64,000 nt of DNA from Acanthochromis polyacanthus (Eukaryota; Chordata; Actinopteri; Pomacentridae), in the NCBI RefSeq assembly GCF_021347895.1, contig NC_067113.1:2586251-2650250 (forward strand), given 5' to 3'. The first letter of the stretch is position 1; each line of letters starts with the position of its first letter. Position numbers and translations under genes: made by a program. This document shows, in pieces, positions 60,884 to 64,000 of this stretch. The notes below the pieces were generated by a model that ran no database searches, was not told the DNA's origin, and was given only the letters and a program-made list of their open reading frames with translations.

Positions 60884-61165
60884 AAAGTTACTCAACTTTC
60901 AGGTGACATTTATGGAAATTGTAAAAATTAATGCTATGGTGATATTAAATCATGAAAGTAGGGCATTTAAGTAGAAACATGCAATAGTGATTTCCTCATG
61001 TCAAACAATTTATTAAAACAAAAGCTAACAGCAGTGAAGGGTATATCACAATAAAAATGTCTCATGACAGTTTGCACAGAACAGCAGCTTTCAGCTGAAA
61101 TCCGGTACAGTTGTGTCCCACCAGTAGCGTGATCACGGATGTTCCCGGACAACAGCTGACCTCTG
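60884..61165 (-). mobile_element. Fragment of a Tc1/mariner-type element
   Basis: TACACTACTCACAAAAAGTT followed by TTCAGGTGACATTTATGG resembles a fish Tc1-type end, and the complement of 61060-61165 reads like the end of its transposase-bearing strand. The element is truncated on its right side. The call rests on resemblance of the end only. Confidence 0.4.
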
Positions 61166-61242
61166 TCTCGTAATTAAAATCATCTATAAAGGTAAATATA
61201 GATACTATCATCAATTTATTGCGTTTGTTTAACCGCTATGTA

Positions 61243-62454
61243 GGTTAGCCGCAGCAAGACGGAGTATCTGTGTGTGAATGAGAGGAACCCAAGTGGAAGA
61301 GTGAGGTTACAGGAAGAAGACATCAAGAAGGTGGAGGATTTTAACCCTTTAAGCTTCAGTCAATTCCAGCCATTTTCAGTACAAAAAATCGCTAATATTC
61401 TATTTTTAAATTAAAAAAATGACGAAAAATACAGGGAATATTGGACGCACATCGCGAGGTGCATTTCCTTGAAAACGACCGATTCGTGGATTTTATACCG
61501 ACTTCAGGACATGTTTTGGACAAAATAGTTTACTGGCTTGTGTTGTCTGGATGTAAAAGGTTGGATTATGGCCGTTTTTTGTGGAATCTTTTTTTCTGTG
61601 TGTAATAATGAACCCGGAAATGTGAGTCGCGCTGTGTGCGTTGAAGCCGTGTATAGAGAACGGATGGATGAATATTTGTTTTTGTTGGACAAATGTGTTT
61701 TTCTCACCCGCTGTGGTAATCACATCTGAAAGTGGTTTATACTGGCGGATTCATGAGAATCTAAGCTTTCCATCGGCGTATAGTGTTTGTATAATCAGGT
61801 TTGCAGCCGTCGGACATTCTTGGAATTCCTATGCAAATTAGTAGGTGTACCGCCGGCGGTACACCAACTACGCACTGAAGCGTAAAGGGTTAAGCACTTA
61901 GGGTCAACAGTCCAGAGCAATGGAGAGTGTGGAAAAGAGGTGAAGAAGCGTGTACAGGCAGGCTGGAACGGCTGGAGAAAAGTGTCAGGTGTGATAGAAG
62001 AGTTTCAGCTAAAATGAAAGGAAAGGTTTACAAAACTGTGGTGAGACCAGCCATGTTGTTTGGTCTGGAGACAGTGTCCCTGAGGAAAAGACAGGAGGCA
62101 GAACTGAAGATGCTGAGGTTCTCTTTGGGAGTGACCAGGATGGATAGGATCAGGAATGAGTACATCAGAGGGACAGCACATGTTAGAGGCTTTGGAGATA
62201 AAGTCAGAGAGGCCAGACTGAGATGGTTCAGACATGTCCAGAGGAGAGAGAGTGAATATATTGGTAGAAGGATGCTGAGTTTCCCACTGCCAGGCAGGAG
62301 GCCTAGAGGAAGACCAAAGAGGAGGTTTATGGATGTGGTTAAAGAGGACATGAAGGTAGTTGGTGTGAGAGAAGAGGATGCAACAGACAGGGTTAGATGG
62401 AGGCAATTGATTCGCTGTGGCGACCCCTGAAGGGAAAAGCCGAAAGGAAAAGAA
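61243..62454 (+). pseudogene. 5'-truncated LINE with 16-bp target duplication, split by a MITE
   Basis: The frame opens RSKTEYLCVNERNPSGRVRL to KKVEDF, is cut by 61345-61889, and then reads GSTVQSNGECGKEVKK in the continuing frame. After a frameshift near 61995 it is open to 62430 (VVRPAMLFGLETVSLRKRQE, LRWFRHVQRR, GRRPRGRPKRRFMDVVKEDM, end RQLIRCGDP). This is the segment downstream of the reverse transcriptase in a very common fish LINE. GTTTAACCGCTATGTA is duplicated perfectly at 61227-61242 and 62455-62470. Without the MITE and its TTAA the copy is about 663 bp. The reverse transcriptase and endonuclease are absent. Clade (RTE or L2 group) is undecided. Confidence 0.85.
61345..61889. mobile_element. 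piggyBac-like MITE (545 bp) with TTAA target
   Basis: TTAA flanks both ends (61341-61344 and 61890-61893). The ends CCCTTTAAGCTTCAGT and, complemented, CCCTTTACGCTTCAGT form a 16-bp inverted repeat with one mismatch. TTAA with CCC-type ends is characteristic of piggyBac elements. There is no transposase. The segment 61707-61855 is shared with the long-TIR MITEs at 6305-6846 and 11290-11823. Confidence 0.88.
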
Positions 62455-62470
62455 GTTTAACCGCTATGTA

Positions 62471-62655
62471 ATGGATGCAAACGTATTTGAGGCTAAGTAG
62501 CTAAGCTAAATGAATTATGGAATAATAATAAACGTCAGAAGAACTGCAGCCTAGTGGCTCGGGGCTGTGAAGCCTGAGAACCTAATTTAAATAATAATAA
62601 AAACTGGGTAAGTTTATCCCCGTGTTTTGGAACAATAGCGCCATCAGCTGGAACC
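62471..62655. other. No gene seen
   Basis: Short AT-rich spacer between the LINE target duplication and the CpG-rich repeat. Confidence 0.4.
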
Positions 62656-63146
62656 AAACAACTACACGACGTGCTCATGTTACGCGTTATGCTGCGCACG
62701 GTGCAGATCAACAACTATTGTGTACAATCAGAAATTGCGACCGCACGCGTGTGTGAGCGCGTAAAAGTATTTGTCAAAAAGTGACAGACAGGCGTGTACA
62801 CGCTGCTTCATACGCACGCAGCTTCTTGTTACGCGTGACAGAGTTCGCGCACGTCATTTCCGCGTACGTGTGAGTGCGTGACCGAAATGTTCTATTATCT
62901 TCATGTGAGCGTTAATGCCTGCGTTTGTAAAAAAAAACGCATGAATTTTACGCGTGACCGCTCCGCGTAGTGTGATTGCTGGTGCGCAGCAATGATCACA
63001 CGTGAACGCACGCATGAACGGGAGGCCATTATAAGTCAATGGGGAAACTGCATTACGCGTCAGGCGCACAGGCGTCAAAGTACGCGCGCGTGTGACACGT
63101 TCATTTGATAGCTGCGCACGCTTTTTGACACGATTCTGACGCCATA

Positions 63147-63185
<39 letters not shown>

Positions 63186-63270
63186 GTAACATAATTATCA
63201 TGCATGTACACACATGTTGCTGCGAGTTTCTTTGATTGTTTTGAATCGATTCTGACGCTATAGGGGTGTG
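62656..63270 (-). repeat. CpG-rich ACGCGT repeat, copy 4 (most complete)
   Basis: Read on the minus strand it opens TATAGCGTCAGAATC, then CAATCAAAGAAACTCGCAGC, (GCGT)n, TATGGCGTCAGAATCGTGTC, the GTTCACGTGTGATCATTGCT and GGAAATGACGTGCGCG blocks, AACAAGAAGCTGCGTGCGTA, and ends GATCTGCACCGTGCGCAGC. It carries both the block unique to copy 1 and the block unique to copies 2/3, so it is the best guide to the full unit. Confidence 0.75.
63146..63184. repeat. (ACGC)n microsatellite
   Basis: About nine ACGC tetranucleotides inside CpG-rich repeat copy 4. Confidence 0.97.
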
Positions 63271-63279
63271 TGTGTGGGT

Positions 63280-64000
63280 GTGTGTGCGTGCATGTGTGTG
63301 TGTGTCACATCAGTCAATGCAAGATGGTGTTCAAATACTGTTGGACACTGTATAACACTGCAGTCAATTTGCTCAGGTTGCATCATTTGAGCATCTCCTC
63401 ATAGGGTCATAAAAAGTTAAACATTCTTTGGTTTGTCCTCAGTTTTATGTCTTACCTTCAATAGTAATATATGCCATGTAATGGATATATCTCCCTAATG
63501 CTTTACTTTAATGGTGTATATTTAGTATGTAGCCACCACAGTACAGATACTACACCCGAGTGATGCAAGTGCCTTCATCTATATTTTCAGCTCCAGCAGG
63601 AATTAAACCTCTAACCTTGGCAGTGTTGGCATCTTTCTAATCCCACATGGAATATGTGAGACATCCTGTGTATTTTTTTTTTCTTCTCAGCTTGGCATAA
63701 AATCCCAGAAAGCCATTTAAAGCCATCATTATATCAACAAAGCAGTAAAAAATCCCCAATAGATGGCTGACAAGTGTCACCTTTAATCTGTTTTACCGCA
63801 GTGGCCAATAACGTGGCCTAAGTTAATGACACATCCTGGCTACCCTCTTTCTGATATCAACTTAGCATGCATACACACAGATGCCCTTCAGCAGAGCTTA
63901 TAGTGCCTGTGATATGGTGGTTTCATGCCAGTAGCTTGTAGACATTGAGATAAAGCTTATTTTTTCAGGGTTATTCTCTATGGAGTTAGAACAGTCTCAT
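63280..64000. other. No gene seen
   Basis: After a short GT tract (63251-63305) the sequence is AT-rich and unassigned to the window end. Confidence 0.4.

Noticed and set aside
62005..62406. 133-residue minus-strand ORF
   Set aside because: Shadow of the LINE frame on the plus strand.

Overview
The window looks like nuclear DNA of a ray-finned (teleost) fish, most likely a percomorph; this is inferred from the repeats, not from a marker gene. The signs are many Tc1/mariner lineages, tRNA-headed SINEs with a GGATGGAT-type tail, retroposons ending in (TTGAA)n, long CA/GT and TA microsatellites and several hAT elements. No intact host gene was recognised. Almost every supportable coding stretch comes from a transposable element; the exceptions are two exon-like remnants of repetitive fish proteins (35743-36126, 50885-51259) and a possible 5' exon/promoter near 47160-47344.

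Layout. 1-9.9 kb: microsatellites, a GGGGAC repeat with telomere-like tracts, a SINE with a perfect 12-bp target duplication, a solo LTR, a Tc1 MITE inside another repeat, and a long-TIR MITE (6305-6846). 10-17.6 kb: a 5'-truncated L1 tail, a second copy of the long-TIR MITE (11290-11823), a short solo LTR, then about 3 kb with nothing recognised. 17.6-35.2 kb: a Tc1 cluster. Two copies are intact (transposase on - strand 17867-18901 and + strand 27117-28136), five are broken or deleted, and a decayed hAT-like element (about 22690-25112) lies among them. 30.4-33.3 kb: two solo LTRs, one nested in a LINE. 35-46 kb: a SINE, a decayed Tc1, a 3.6-kb non-coding hAT element (39802-43432) with perfect 8-bp duplications, and another solo LTR. 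46-54 kb: hairpin-rich CTGGT repeats, two large MITEs and the SAMD3-like exon. 54-64 kb: a SINE, a CpG-rich ACGCGT repeat present in several orientations and split by a LINE, a hAT MITE, a decayed Myb/SANT-like multi-exon gene, and a LINE split by a TTAA-type MITE.

How it fits together. The locus is a palimpsest of nested insertions, and many can be dated relative to each other because target-site duplications are still readable: GTCTATGT, GGGAGGCA, TTGTG, TACTT, GCAAG, GTTTAACCGCTATGTA, ATGTTTACTGCT and TTAA. The two intact Tc1 transposases could in principle act on the deleted relatives that keep matching ends. The least explained signals are a block of about 150 bp shared by two MITE types with different ends, and the CpG-rich ACGCGT repeat family.
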